This document shows, piece by piece, positions 29,959-40,881 of a stretch of DNA of 64,000 nt. Numbering within the stretch: the stretch's first letter is position 1; each line of letters begins with the position of its first letter. The stretch is from Oscheius onirici (lineage: Eukaryota > Nematoda > Chromadorea > Rhabditida > Rhabditidae), in the NCBI GenBank assembly GCA_932521025.1, contig OW051468.1, positions 1,364,064 to 1,428,063 of the forward strand, given 5' to 3'. The notes beneath the pieces were generated by a model. That model was not told where the DNA came from and made no database searches. It saw only the letters and a program-made list of their open reading frames with translations. The translations under genes and the position numbers were made by a program.

Positions 29959-32900
29959 TCATTCCAAAGTAATAATTACAGTAATTTGTTTCCTTCTGAT
30001 CTTGATCTGTCCCAGTTTCTTCAGTAGGTATCGCCTATACGAAGAGTTCAAGAGCAACATGGCCAATGTCCCTCCAGTCGAATGTAGTGATGATACAAAG
30101 ATTGAGGCAGCCACTAGTCCTGTTACTTTCTCCATATTTCAAATTTTCCCAAGACTCACCTTCATTGTTGACGCCCAAAAACGTCAAGACGAGACAGAGA
30201 CTAACCGGAATGACTAGAAACAGGAGAGAGATGAAGGTTTGTATCAGTAGAATCACCAGAGCTCTCAGAAGCGTCCGACTGGTGAACTCTGAAACGTTGT
30301 TTCGTCGTTCATTGAGCGCGGAGAATGATTCGTAGATCAGAAAGCCGGCCACTGAGAAAATGACGAGACAGTTGGCGAGACAGCAGAGCAGGATGACTTC
30401 ACTGTTCGTGACGCTAAAGACGACAGTTTTGGCATTGAGAAGTTCTCGTGGGACGCAGAGGAGATTCTGGAAAGTGTTCTCTTCCTGATACTTTTTCAAA
30501 GATCACTAGTCAAGGGATAGACTGAACTCTGTTACGGTAGATCTACTAGATTGAGACATTTTTGAAAGACAAGAGTACAGCCTGATGGAGAGAGTCCTCA
30601 ACAGTTCAGGTACGGCAATGAAGAGACAAAGGAGAGTATAAGGAGTACTGTACCAGCTTATTGGAATAACTGGCTGGAGGAAACCGACAAAATCAGTCAA
30701 TAGGGTCAAGAAATGGCGGTCTAGTGGGGGGACAGGATCAGAAACCCGGCCACTGAGAAAATGACGAGGCTCTTTGTACCCGTATACTCAGATCAACTGT
30801 TCCAGGCTATTCTTGTAACGATGGCAACTCGAAAAAAAAACTAACGAGTACAGGACAAGAATAAAAGGTCTAGTGGGTAGCGGCGATAGCGAGAATCTGG
30901 TAGACAGGCTGGAGACGGGGATTGAGGATACATGGACAACATTTTCCAAAAGTCCATAAATTCATCAAATTATTTGTTAGAAGCAATTTTTTTTTGCTTT
31001 TACACTAGAAAAACAATACACGAGGATTAGAAACGTTTTGGATCCAAAAAAGACGATGTGTGGATATTTTGAAGTTTACTGTAGTTTGTGACGACATTTG
31101 CAAGTCCTCTTCACATTATTTCTCGGTAGATGAGTAGCCAGTCTTTCCAGTCTTCTCATTTAGAATTTCCCCTTTTTAAAAGCCAATTTTATGTCAAAGT
31201 TAAATATTAAAATCTAGATGATTTATTTTGTAAGTGAAAACGAACAATTAGTGAACTTATGGACTCTTGGAAAATGGTGTCCGTGTATCTCGGGACTGTA
31301 ACGAAACAGAACTTGTTGTGAAGTAGAACTGTAACTTTATAGAACTGGAACCAAATAGAACAGTTACGATGTAGAACTCAGACATGTTAAGACAAGACCT
31401 TGTAATGAGCGTTTTTCTTTGGTTCTATCTATTTTAAATTGCTCCCAAGTCTGTGTGTGTTTGTGTCTGAGGCTCTAATTGAGGATAAGGAGGGGAGCTT
31501 TGTGCGCAAATTAGTTTTTAACAAGTCGCTACAGGAAAAGCAAGTGCGTGAAGGGCCTTTGATAGTTTCTTGGGAGGGACAGGGAGTGACTGGAACAGAG
31601 TGAAGAAGGGAAGGAACAGTAGGGCTGAGACTCACTGAAGCTAGGAACGGGCCGAGCGACCCGTTCAGGTCCTACATTTTGAAACTAGGCTTGAGAGGGA
31701 GTGGGTTCTAATACAATTTCGGTAGATTCTTTGGGGGGTCAGGGAGAGTGACTGGAGGAGAGTAACAAAGGAGGAATGGAAGGGAAACCACGACTAGCGC
31801 TCCGTGACAGAGCGAAGTCATGAATTTCTACTTTAGCCCTGGAAGAGGTAACCTTGTTTCGTAACAGTTCTATAACATTACGGTTCTAATTATTTACAAA
31901 GAAGTAGAATACTAGTTATATTTCGTTACTGTTCTATTAAAAACAGTTCTATTTCGTTACAGTCCCGCAACCTGGCCACTCAGGAAGCACCCGCAGCCCA
32001 TGAGTCTCTTCGGAACTCAGGCTTGAGTCGGGAAGAAACTTTACTTTACTTTACAGTCCCGTATCTTTAAAGAACCCAAGACGGAGTGGTACGATCTAGC
32101 ACAAAAGTACCCAGTAGGAGATTGACAGTGACAGGAATTCGACACCGTTTAGTAGCTGAGCATTAGAACACCGAAGCCGGAGTGTGAGAGGCAAGGGGAC
32201 TGGGAACAGAACTTCAAATATGTTCTGTTCAAAAAGACGAGGGATTACCGTAAGATTTTAGCTCTTCCCTTCGAGACCCACCTAGTGCGCATAGTTGGAT
32301 ACTCAGCCAACAAATTTGAAAGATACGCAGCGAAAGTTGGAATTTGTTGGCTGAATATCCAATTTTTGTGTGCTAAGTGGGTCTCGAAGGGAAGAGCTAA
32401 AATCTTACGGTAATCCCTCTTTTTTTGTACCAAGCACAGATACTACACTTACCTTAGCAATCACCCTTTTCGTCTCATCCGGATTGGATGGTCCCGAGAT
32501 TGTCATAAAGACAAACGTTGGAGAGAACAGAGCATACAGAAGAAAGATAAATATTCGCTTTGGCAACTTCCGAAACTTTCTCCTATGCATTTGAGGAAGT
32601 ATCGTCTGATGTCGTTGGAATAAGATGTGAGCCAGGGAAGCCAGCATAATACAGCTGACTCCGACTCCAAGACCGGGAGTCAAGGTCATGGAAAAGTTGA
32701 AATGTGTGAGAAGACCACGAGGATACGCAGCAATTGCCGGGATAAGGATTTTAGGTAGAATTAGGCCGGACATTGTGATGTCGAAGATGAGCATCCTGGA
32801 GAGAGGATCAGTAAAGAGACAGAGGGATAGAGGGACAGAGAGTCAAAGAGTCAGAGAGACAGACAGAGTCAAAGAGTCAGAGAGTCACGGAGAATCAGGG

Positions 32901-33186
32901 AGAGTCAGAGATACAGAGAGTCAGAGAGTCAAAGAGTCAGAGAGACAGAAATTTCCTTACCAGATCTGATGATTCAGAAAGACCCATTTCATTGGTCGCA
33001 AATGTGCATTCGAAGCCACGACTATACAAAAAGCTCCGAGAAGATTCAAAGGCACACTCATCTGCAACCTGTACTCTTACCGTAACTCTAAAAACCTACG
33101 CAGAGTGTAAACTGCTCAGCAGTATGAAAGAACTCATCCGTTGAGGAATCTCCTAGGCAGTAGACATACTCTGGAAGTAGTTCCAT
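29959..33186 (-). CDS. Serpentine chemoreceptor, SRH-like
   Basis: Five exons (33186-33100, 33061-32961, 32795-32453, about 30466-30160, 30113-29959) give about 330 residues with seven hydrophobic helices, the normal size. TM1 follows TAEQFTLCMSVPLNLLGAF. TM2 region is IPAIAAYPRGLLTHF, close to the PAGYPLG motif of the Srh/Str superfamily; RHQTILP follows TM3. TM6 is preceded by TSRTLLRALVILLIQTFISL, and TM7 is VAASIFVSSLHSTGGTLAML. Such receptors detect small chemicals in sensory neurons. The acceptor for exon 4 is uncertain (30466, 30478 and others are all phase 0). Intron 3 is 2 kb and holds a perfect foldback MITE (32219-32442), duplicated repeat pieces shared with 51890-52070, and a copy of about 30 bp of exon 4 (30738-30767). 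Confidence 0.75.
31540..31860. repeat. Dispersed repeat shared with 51890-52070
   Basis: Shared words include GGAAAAGCAAGTGCGTGA (one base differs), GACAGAGCGAAGTCATG-like and ACTTTAGCCCTGGAA. At 52034 the last word contains the stop codon and final codons of a gene, so that coding end may be repeat-derived. Confidence 0.55.
32219..32442. mobile_element. TA-type foldback MITE in the chemoreceptor intron
   Basis: GAGGGATTACCGTAAGATTT through CTTCGAGACCCAC and its reverse complement pair without mismatch for about 43 bp. Outer sequence TGTTCTGTTCAAAAA and candidate TA duplications lie beyond. Relatives are at 57332-57554 and, with different interiors, 50361-50473 and 51607-51774. Confidence 0.75.
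32810..32947. repeat. GAGTCAGAGAGACAG low-complexity repeat
   Basis: On the gene strand this is pyrimidine-rich and ends just before the 3' splice site of chemoreceptor exon 3. Confidence 0.8.
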
Positions 33187-33475
33187 CCGAGAGAAAGAGA
33201 AGGTATTAGGCTCCCACAGAAATGATCAAGTAAATAAGTCAAGGCATGGGAAAGTTCAGACCTCATTTCTGAGAAAGTGGGTTGTTTGAGGGTCAGAGAA
33301 CGGTCGTGTACGCAGTGCAAAAGCCTCTCAGTCTGTTTTTCTCTCCAATTCTCAGATCGTCAGAATGTTCATTGAATGCTCAGTGGATATGTACAAACAA
33401 AGCTGAACATAATCACAGTTTGTGGACAAGAAAAAATGAAGCAGTACTTATTCCTGAAAGAATCAATGCGGGTAT

Positions 33476-36400
33476 CTAGAAGTTAGAAGAGCGATATGGA
33501 CGATTATCAGTAGCTGGAGCTGAAGATGAGTAGAAGCGGTCTTCGGCCTGGTAGATTATGTGATCGCCTCTCTGAAAAGAGCGATTTTGGTAGTTTCTGG
33601 GATGGAGGGACAGGGACAGGGACAGGGAGTATCACCTCTCGACGAGGAGGAGGAGCCGTGTCGATGATCACTTCACGGGGCGGAGGACGAGAAACTGTAG
33701 TGTAGGCGAGAGGAGGCGGCATATCTTGTTGCATCGGAGCTAAACTAGAGCTTTTGAAGATAACTATGCAATAGGTGAGTTAACTAAAGAAACTAAGGAA
33801 CTAGCCTTCACTAGATGGCTTTCTACCTTTGTTGGCAGCGCGCCTGCTGCGACGATCACGAAGGCCGAACCAGCCGAGGAACCTGAAATAAGATCAAATG
33901 AGTACTATCAAAAAAAGTGAACTCTGTTTCCGGTTTCTGTCCGTTTCTCCACTATAACCCAACGGTTCCCTAAATCCAAAGCTACCCCTCTGTAAAATTT
34001 CGGCTCAACTTTAAAGAGAGTTTTCCAATCAGTGAAAACTAAAGACTTTGTATAAAATTTTGTTATAATAAATTTCATTGCAGGCTCCCAAGTGTCAAAT
34101 ACAAAAGAAAAAAAGGTTTTGACCATTGGGGATTGAACTGGGGCTTCTTTTTATATTTGTAATCGGACAACATACCACTGCGCTGTGTGCAGGAAGGCTG
34201 CCGGCAATTTCCGCCGCGCTGATTAGTTCAAAAATGAGGCTAAAACGGGTTGAGATTTACGTTCGCTTTAAAACTACTGATTATTTACGACGCTTACAGA
34301 TAAACTTCATTTTCTCACTAAAGAATAAGGTCTTTCAAATGCTTCAAGAACATTCTGCTTGCCTTCTGTCGATTCTCCATAAATTGCGAAATTTCATCCT
34401 CGTTGTCTCTCTTTTCACTAGCAGAACCTTTCCAGAGTCCAAGGACATGTTTCGTTAGTCTCACGGGTCTGGACGGCTTTCTCGAACTTTCCATTACATC
34501 TTTGGATCCACAACCCTGGAGAACCTCCATCCATTTTTCGACTCTCTCCTCAATCAGATGCATGTAAAAACTACCGAACGGGAAGACTATCGTGATCAAG
34601 ACTCTCTGGATTCTATAAAAATCTTCTGCCTGCTCTGTTCGGATCGTCTGGACGGTCTTCAGATCAAAAGCATAGCCGCCATTGTCCGCAGTATAGACTA
34701 GCAAGTGATCATCGTAACTGACGCCAATTTCGTGGCAGGACCCGGCTTTTTGGGTCCTGAAGCAAAGAGTCCTGTAGTAGCAGAAGACGAGATCAGAGAC
34801 GAGAATGTCGTCTGCATGGAACTGGGAGAGCTTGCGAGACGGTAGAACAACTGTCTGATCAAAGTTTCTGCTGATTTCTAGAAGTACAGAGTCCATTAGT
34901 TTATTTTTGTAAATATTTTGGTAACGTCCAAAATCTTTTTCAATTAAAATATATAAGAAAATTAAACTATTGTTTTTTAAGCAAATTACGTAAAATATAT
35001 AAGAAAAAAATTATACGTTTTTCCTACAAAAACCTCTACATGAATGAGCGGTAGAAGTGGATCCTGCCAGCTTCAACTGTGACGATTTCATCAGTAGGAT
35101 TCTGAATGCTGGGACGCCGGGATGTTCTCTGACAGAGACGGTCACGGCAGAAGAAATTAACACTCTATGTCAGCTCTCACGAGGAATCTTCACAGAACAA
35201 CCAAATCTCATCGAAATCGGGCCTCCTGTGAAGATTTGCGGCGATACACATGGACAGTACTCGGACGTATTGAGGATTCTGGATCGGGGAGAGTTTCCGC
35301 CCTTTTCGAACTATCTGTTCCTGGGCAATTATGTGGACAGAGGACATCACAATCTGGAGTGTATACTACTGTTCCTGTCCTTTAAGGTCAAGTTCCCGAA
35401 CAATTTTTACCTACTGAGAGGGAATCACGAGTGTCCTGTCATTAACAGAGCTTATGGCTTCTTCGAAAAGTGCAATAGACGGTATCCGGATGCGAGTTTC
35501 CTTTGGAACACGTTCCAGGTAAGAAAGTCACTGTTACTGTCTCTGTCCCTCTGTCTCTGTCTCTGTTACTCTTACTATTACTGTTCCTGTCTGTTACTCT
35601 CTCTCTCTCTCTCTGTTACTGTTGTGGCCGATTTCCAACAAAGAGCGGCACCCATGTTTGGGCGCCAATTTGAAATTTTGTGCGGAAATCCGGTTTTTGC
35701 TACTTCTTTCATTTTTAGGTAATTTTTTGTCACTTTTCTTACATTTTAGATGTTGTAGTCAAATTCTACGCCTATAAAAACCTACAAGTTGTGCTACGCC
35801 CCTCCGGGGCTAAGTGACTTAGTTTTGTCCTTTTCAAAACAGGTAACAGTAAAGGGACAGTCCCTCTGTCCCTCTCTGTCCTTCTGTCCCTCTGACTTAC
35901 ACCTCGCCAGCGGCTCGCAATCTAAGCTATCTAAAGCGCAATATCTAAAGCGCAGACGACCCGGGTTCGACTCCTCTCTTCGCCAAATATTTTTGCTAAA
36001 TTGTTTTGAATAGGAAATAGAGTCAAGGTAACGGCTAGGGGATTAAGAAGGGATCGGTTGACTGGGGAAGTGATCAGATGAAATCGGTTGACTTTGTTAG
36101 AGATCACCGCTCCTTCAAGACGGCCAACATTGTCGATAGAAGAGCCCTGGGATAGAATCATCTCACTTCCCTAATAGGACTAATGATCATTGTCCTTCTC
36201 CCTTTTTTTATCACAGCACACATCATGAAAACAGCATGAAAAAGTTGATACTCAGCTGAAAAAAATAATCCGCTTTGATTCACAAAATGTTCTCTTTTCT
36301 TGAATAGGCTATAAAGGCGACAAAGTCGCCAAAGGCGGCTGGTAGTCCCAAAAGTGCAAAACATAAAAAAAAGAAAAAAAACACATGCACACACTTGCTA

Positions 36401-38730
36401 TCATCATTTGGAACTCAAAAATACAAAACAAAAAAATTAGTCCCCGGCGGGGATCGAACCCGGGTCGCTCGCGCGGCGCACTAAACGCTTGCAATACACG
36501 AGCCACAAATCACACACACACACAGACGGTAGCGCATTTTAAAATAGATTTGTCATCAAAAGCTATGGCAAACAACCCTTTTGATGCTAGATTGGCATAA
36601 ACTCTCAATAAAACAGCCATGCCGCTCTGAAAATCGGTGTTTTTCTCCCGGTTTTACAGCAAGTAGGTTGCTTTATACGCTGAGTTCGAAAATGCAGTCG
36701 AAAACGAGAAAACGCAGCTAGAAAACTGCGAAAAAACAGCAAAGTTGAACATAATGGGATAAAATCCAACGCTGCGGTCGTCATTTTCGAAATTTCATGT
36801 CGAGAACTTCGCGAAAAATCCTTTAAAGAATTGCTCAAGTGCCGCTCTTCGTTGGAAATGGACTATGCTGTCTCTCTCTATCTCTACCTTTGTCCCTCTG
36901 TCCCTCTGTCCCTCACCCCCATTTTCCAGGACACTTTCACTCAAATGCCCCCAGTCGGTCTAGTAGGTGGTCGCATACTCTGCATGCACGGTGGTATCTC
37001 TCCCCGACTCAAAGAACTGAAGCAGCTACGGGACCTGCCACGAACCATGGATCCAGTCAACCCATCCCTCCAGATGGACCTACTCTGAGCCGATCCAGAC
37101 CCAAACTTGCGTGGCTGGCACGCTAATACTCGTGGTGTTTCGGTCCGGACGTCGTGACGGATCTGCTTGCCTCTCTGGATCTGGATCTCATAGCCCAAGC
37201 TCATCAGGTAGTCCAAGATGGGTACGAGTTCTTCGCCAACCGCAAAATGGTCACAATTTTCTCGGCTCCACATTATTGCAGACAATTTGACAATGCGGCA
37301 GCAATGATGTTCGTGGATTCGAAGCTGGTCTGCTCATTTCATGTCATGCGGCCGACGAAAAAACCCTTGAAGATTGCATCAAAGTGGACGATTACAGCGA
37401 CAGTTTCATGAAAATTTCTCAGTAATAAAAGTTATTATTGACTGTGGGTACTGTAGCTTACTGTATCTTCACTGAACGAAACTGTTTCGGTACTGAATTG
37501 GATATAAGAGAAGCGAGAGTCTAGAGATATTGGAAAAGAGAAAGAGAGTCCAGATATACTAAACTACAGAGAGTCAAGAGTCCAGTAGTACTGATCAGTA
37601 GGTAACTGAGAGTCTACTAGACAGGGAAGAGTACAAAACTACTGGATAGTGAGAGCGTGCCAAACTGTACTGAACATCAGATAATCAGACTGTACTGAAC
37701 TTCGGAGTCTGAAATCTGGAATCCACCGGTCTGAACATCAAAGACCAGAGAGTTCATTAGTATTGTTCAGTAGATAGGTCGAGAGTCAACTGATTGTGAA
37801 TATGAGAGAGTCAAGAGTCGGACTGTACGGAGCATCAGAGAGTCAAAAAAGCAGGCTGTACTGAAATTCAGAGACTCTGGAATCTACCGGTTTTGAAAAT
37901 CAAAGACCAGAGAGATCATTTCATAGTATTGCTCAGTAGACAGTCGAGAGTCAATTCGGCATGAGAGAATCAGGAGGCACGCTGTACTGAACATCGATGA
38001 AAGTCAGACAGTACTGCCCTGTTGGTCGTTGAGAATCTACTGGACATCAAATAGTAAGAGTACAAAAGTACTGGATACCAAAAAAAGGAGGCACTGGATA
38101 TGAGAGTAAGTCAGACTGTACTGAATATCAGTGAGAGTCAGAAAGTACGGAGAGGGTCAAGAGTCAAGAAAGTACTGTTCCAAAAATAATCGAGAGTCAA
38201 CTGACCTTCAGGGATTGAGAGTCAAGTCAGGGTATTCTACTGTTGACAGACTGTCCGGTTCCAATTCCAGATCAAGAGTCACAGTGTTTCAAATCTACTG
38301 GACAGTCTGTCTCTCTGACTCTCTCACTTTACATGTTTCTTCTGTGAATTTGTCTGTTATCCAGTTCCGGTTACCCTGAATCTATGTGTCAGTGACTGTC
38401 TTTCTCCCTCAGTTACTGAACCACACTCCAGTCCAGAGATAGAAACTCCCCCTTCCTCAGACTCACCAAATTCCCGCCAAACAGATACACGGAGCACAGC
38501 AGCAGAATAAAAAGAGTAGCGATCCAATAATGATGCCAAAGATCCGTCCAGCGTACCAGTAGTCATCTCTAAAGGTTTCAGAAATTTCAGTAGGAGGGCT
38601 GGACTCACCCGTAGCCATACTCATACCCTCCGTAGAATCTCTTGCTCCGGACCTTGACCTCAGTTCCATTGGTATCCAGACAGTAGGAGAGAGTCACTAG
38701 ACAGAAGAGCAGATACAGTAACCTAGTCAT
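33476..38730 (-). CDS. Shisa-like single-pass membrane protein with a 4.6-kb intron containing other genes
   Basis: Five exons (38730-38609, 38568-38467, 33882-33827, 33739-33636, 33571-33476) give 159 residues, all phases matching. A signal peptide ([17 protein letters not shown]) precedes a short ectodomain with a basic KVRSKRF site and Gly/Tyr-rich [14 protein letters not shown]. One helix, [20 protein letters not shown], leads to a basic stop-transfer ([13 protein letters not shown]), then a Pro-rich tail ([19 protein letters not shown]) ending in a Ser/Tyr-rich [17 protein letters not shown]. Small Cys-membrane, Pro-tail proteins of the Shisa/CYYR1/WBP1L kind act as trafficking adaptors; the assignment is by architecture only. 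Intron 2 (38466-33883) contains the gene at 34318-34896 on the same strand, an antisense PP1 pseudogene and the 37440-38440 repeat. Confidence 0.7.
34100..34205 (-). repeat. tRNA-derived SINE-like segment
   Basis: The minus strand reads AGCGCAGTGGTATGTTGT (A-box-like) and, 45 nt later, CCCCAGTTCAATCCCC (B-box). The arms do not close to a cloverleaf. Confidence 0.45.
34318..34896 (-). CDS. Hypothetical 192-residue protein, possible PH-like fold, nested in an intron
   Basis: Single exon starting [19 protein letters not shown]. Residues about 75-130 ([20 protein letters not shown], then [20 protein letters not shown]) have the alternating pattern and closing amphipathic helix with Trp expected of a PH-like domain; the C-terminus is basic. 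No signal peptide or membrane segment. It lies inside intron 2 of the Shisa-like gene on the same strand. A decayed partial paralogue of its first 25 residues is at 40365-40437 (-). Function unknown. Confidence 0.6.
   Translation of the reverse strand: MDSVLLEISRNFDQTVVLPSRKLSQFHADDILVSDLVFCYYRTLCFRTQKAGSCHEIGVSYDDHLLVYTADNGGYAFDLKTVQTIRTEQAEDFYRIQRVLITIVFPFGSFYMHLIEERVEKWMEVLQGCGSKDVMESSRKPSRPVRLTKHVLGLWKGSASEKRDNEDEISQFMENRQKASRMFLKHLKDLIL
35057..37411 (+). pseudogene. Broken PP1-type serine/threonine phosphatase (sperm GSP-like)
   Basis: Two exons (35057-35518, 36930-37411) align over a whole PP1 catalytic subunit: [62 protein letters not shown] and FSAPHYC are all intact. Breaks: the first frame opens at a GTG, the nearest ATG (35044) being out of frame; the metal-bridging Asp of GDYVDRG is Asn (LGNYVDRG); a stop (37086-37088) stands where PP1 has Trp in LLWADPD; and a deletion of about 10 bp near 37141 shifts frame after NTRGVS. 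Long stretches of clean frame imply recent loss. PP1 members of this kind act in nematode sperm. The intron (1.4 kb) holds SINE-like pieces and repeat DNA. Antisense inside the Shisa-like gene. Confidence 0.85.
36436..36515 (-). repeat. tRNA-like segment with perfect B-box
   Basis: The minus strand carries TGGCTCGTGTATTGCAAGCG (A-box-like) and GACCCGGGTTCGATCCCCGC (B-box) with a 3' CGGGGAC, but no matching GTCCCCG at the 5' side, so it is not a functional tRNA. Possibly the head of a SINE. Confidence 0.45.
37440..38440. repeat. Large dispersed repeat, inverse copy of 8755-10130, without the MITE
   Basis: Degenerate units such as AGAGTCAAGAGTCCAGTAGT. Colinear on the opposite strand with the P450 intron copy. 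The place corresponding to the MITE insertion (about 37955-37975) has no element. Confidence 0.7.
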
Positions 38731-38999
38731 CTGGAATTTCAAAACGTCTGTCTCAGAAGAAAAATGGTGGGAGGAAGAAGTCAAGAAATCGATCTTTTAT
38801 TGCCGAGTAAACAGTCTCACTGCCTCTCCTCACACCCGTCATTCCGTATAACTTGCATAAGTGCGAGGAAGTTTGTTGTGGGGAGAGAGGGGAACAATTG
38901 CGTGATTCTCGATGGGGTGGAATGGAATGAGGTTCTGATGGATGGAAAAAAAGAGTTGTTGTGGGGATGATGGCAGGTTTGTGGCAGCTAGAGAGGCCG

Positions 39000-39660
39000 A
39001 TTGGACAGAGAGACTGAAAGTCAGAGAGACAGACGAACAGAGAGAGTCGGAGATCGGGAGACAGAGGGGTAGAAACTGGAAGACGGAGAGTCAGTTGGAC
39101 AGAGATATTCAGAGGGGCAGATATAGTCAGAGGGACAGATGCACAGAGAAGACAGAGGGACAGTCAGTAGGATAGTCATAAAGTTCGACAATCACAGTGA
39201 GAGAGACAGAGAGTCAGAAAAGGACAGACAGAGAGTAAGGGAGAGTAAGACAGTCCGATAATCTGAAAGTCAGAGAGACAGAGACTGAAAGACAGACAGA
39301 CTGAGAGTTATAAAGACAGACGGATAGACAGAGAGTCAGAGACTGGGAGACAGAGAGACAGTGAGCATCAGAGAGGCAAAGAGTAAGAGAGTAAGACAGT
39401 CCTACAATCAGAGAGTTAGAGAGACAGAGGGACTGAGAGTAAGAGAGACTGGGAGACACAGAGAGTAGGAAAGTCAGATACAGAGAGACCGAGAGTCAGA
39501 CAGTGATACAATCAGAGTGACAGGAAAACAGAGAGTATTAGAATCCGACAGGTAGAGAGTAAGAGAATAGGAGAGTCAGACAGTACGAAACCCAGAGAGA
39601 CAAAGAGATAGATATACTCTGATACTATGAAACTGAGAGACAGAGAGACAGAGAAACAAG
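39000..39660. repeat. GAGAGACAGAGAGTCAGA array, intergenic
   Basis: About 660 bp of degenerate purine-rich units between 38731 and 39820; other sequence in this interval shows no gene. Confidence 0.9.
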
Positions 39661-39870
39661 CTTCCCTTCTGTCGAGAGCGGAAATACGGCCCATCTTATT
39701 CACCGATTACGTTTTTCCTCTTCCAGCTGCTTCCTACCAAATGCAAATAATCGAAATAGGTATAGCGCTGACTCAGAGATTGTGCTTCTGTTGAGTCAGC
39801 GAAGCAGGTTCAGAAGCAATTATAAAAGGTAAAAAGAGGAGAGACGGTTTAGGGGAAAGAGAAAGTGCAA

Positions 39871-40050
39871 ATGAGGGCAAGAGCAGGTCCCGCCTCTCTC
39901 TCTCTCTTCCTTTTCCGGGTCTGTCCGGATCGGTATCAATGGAGTATTGTTGATTCGCGGGAGGGGATACAAGTGCTCTCGAGATGTGCCCGGCAGCTCG
40001 TTTATGGTCCGGTTGAGGGGACGGCGGGTATGACTGACAGGGGACAGTAA
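39871..40050 (+). CDS. Possible 59-residue protein behind a TATA box
   Basis: A TATAAAAG at 39821 lies 50 nt before an ATG opening a single frame (MRARAGPASLSLFLFRVCPD...TDRGQ). Two TGACTCA/TGAGTCA sites (39768-39800) precede the TATA. No homology is recognised and chance is not excluded. Confidence 0.25.
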   Translation: MRARAGPASLSLFLFRVCPDRYQWSIVDSREGIQVLSRCARQLVYGPVEGTAGMTDRGQ

Positions 40051-40136
40051 CTCCTCAAAGGGTGACACTGTAGAAGCTACCGTTTATTCATTGGTTCATT
40101 GATTCCAGAAGTACTGTTAGTGTTAATTAGGCATAG

Positions 40137-40335
40137 GCACCGGGCCCGTGTCAGTGTTGAACGAAGCCGTGCCAGCAAGGCGCATTTTCGGGAGAAGACT
40201 ACTTTAGCGAAAAAACTTGGCACCAATTTTGAACTTTAGTTCGGCGCGGCATATTGAGCCTATATTCAACTTTGGTGCCAAGTTTTCATGTTTTCCCCAA
40301 AAGTGCGCACTGCTGGCACGGGCCCGGTGCCCATG
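40137..40335. mobile_element. MITE with GGCACCGGGCCCGTG ends
   Basis: GGCACCGGGCCCGTG at 40136-40150 and its complement near 40316-40333, with GTGCCAGCA...GCGCATTTT also repeated inside the arms. A central pair GGCACCAA...TTGGTGCC is also present. The target duplication is unclear. Confidence 0.65.
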
Positions 40336-40364
40336 TCTAGTGCTACTGTATAAAATTCTGACCT

Positions 40365-40437
40365 GGTAGAACTGGGAGACCTTCTTGGACGGGAGACGAG
40401 AGTCGACTACTGATTCTGGTAGAAGTGTACTCTAGGT
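40365..40437 (-). pseudogene. Fragment of a paralogue of the 34318-34896 gene
   Basis: The minus strand reads STLLPESVVDSRLPSKKV then SQFYQ, matching [20 protein letters not shown] and LSQFH of the intact protein. Nothing of the remainder is found nearby. Confidence 0.55.
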
Positions 40438-40803
40438 TGACAAGTCTTGATAGGTTTGAGTCTTTTTTTTAGTTTTGACAAGTTTTTTAAAAACCTTTGG
40501 GAAGCCTTTTCGTTACTGAAACACATGGAAAAGGACAACATGATACTGCGGCTCTACAGAAGACCATCGGCTCCTGTTTTATGTTTTCACTCAGCGAGGC
40601 CATGTATACTGTGGAATAATGGAATCCCATCAAGACATCCTAACAGATCCACTCAGATGAAGAGAACAGTGTGGCAACTTTGCTCTCTCTCTCTGCAGCA
40701 GGACACTCCGTCTCTCTCAAATCTACAGCTACACCATCTGGGCTGCCTAGGGCACAGTAAGTGTTGACGACCTGGCGAAATCTTTCGGAACATCCCGGGC
40801 CGT
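40438..40803. other. Intergenic, no supported gene
   Basis: A plus frame (40447-40767) has no family match; likely non-coding. Confidence 0.4.
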
Positions 40804-40881
40804 TCAGTTGAGACCGATGACGATTCGACTTCGGCTTGGGTTGTCATCGTAGCCGACTAGACGACGAGCAGGATCCTCGAT
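40804..40881 (-). CDS. Orphan C-terminal exon
   Basis: After a strong TTTCTTTTTCAG acceptor a minus-strand frame of 26 codons reads IEDPARRLVGYDDNPSRSRI then VIGLN and stops. It lies 400 nt downstream of the GLS-1-like gene and may be an alternative last exon of it, or the end of a separate gene whose other exons I did not find. Confidence 0.4.
   Translation of the reverse strand: MEDPARRLVGYDDNPSRSRIVIGLN

Noticed and set aside
36436..36515. Candidate functional tRNA with perfect B-box
   Set aside because: The 5' acceptor strand that should pair with CGGGGAC is missing.
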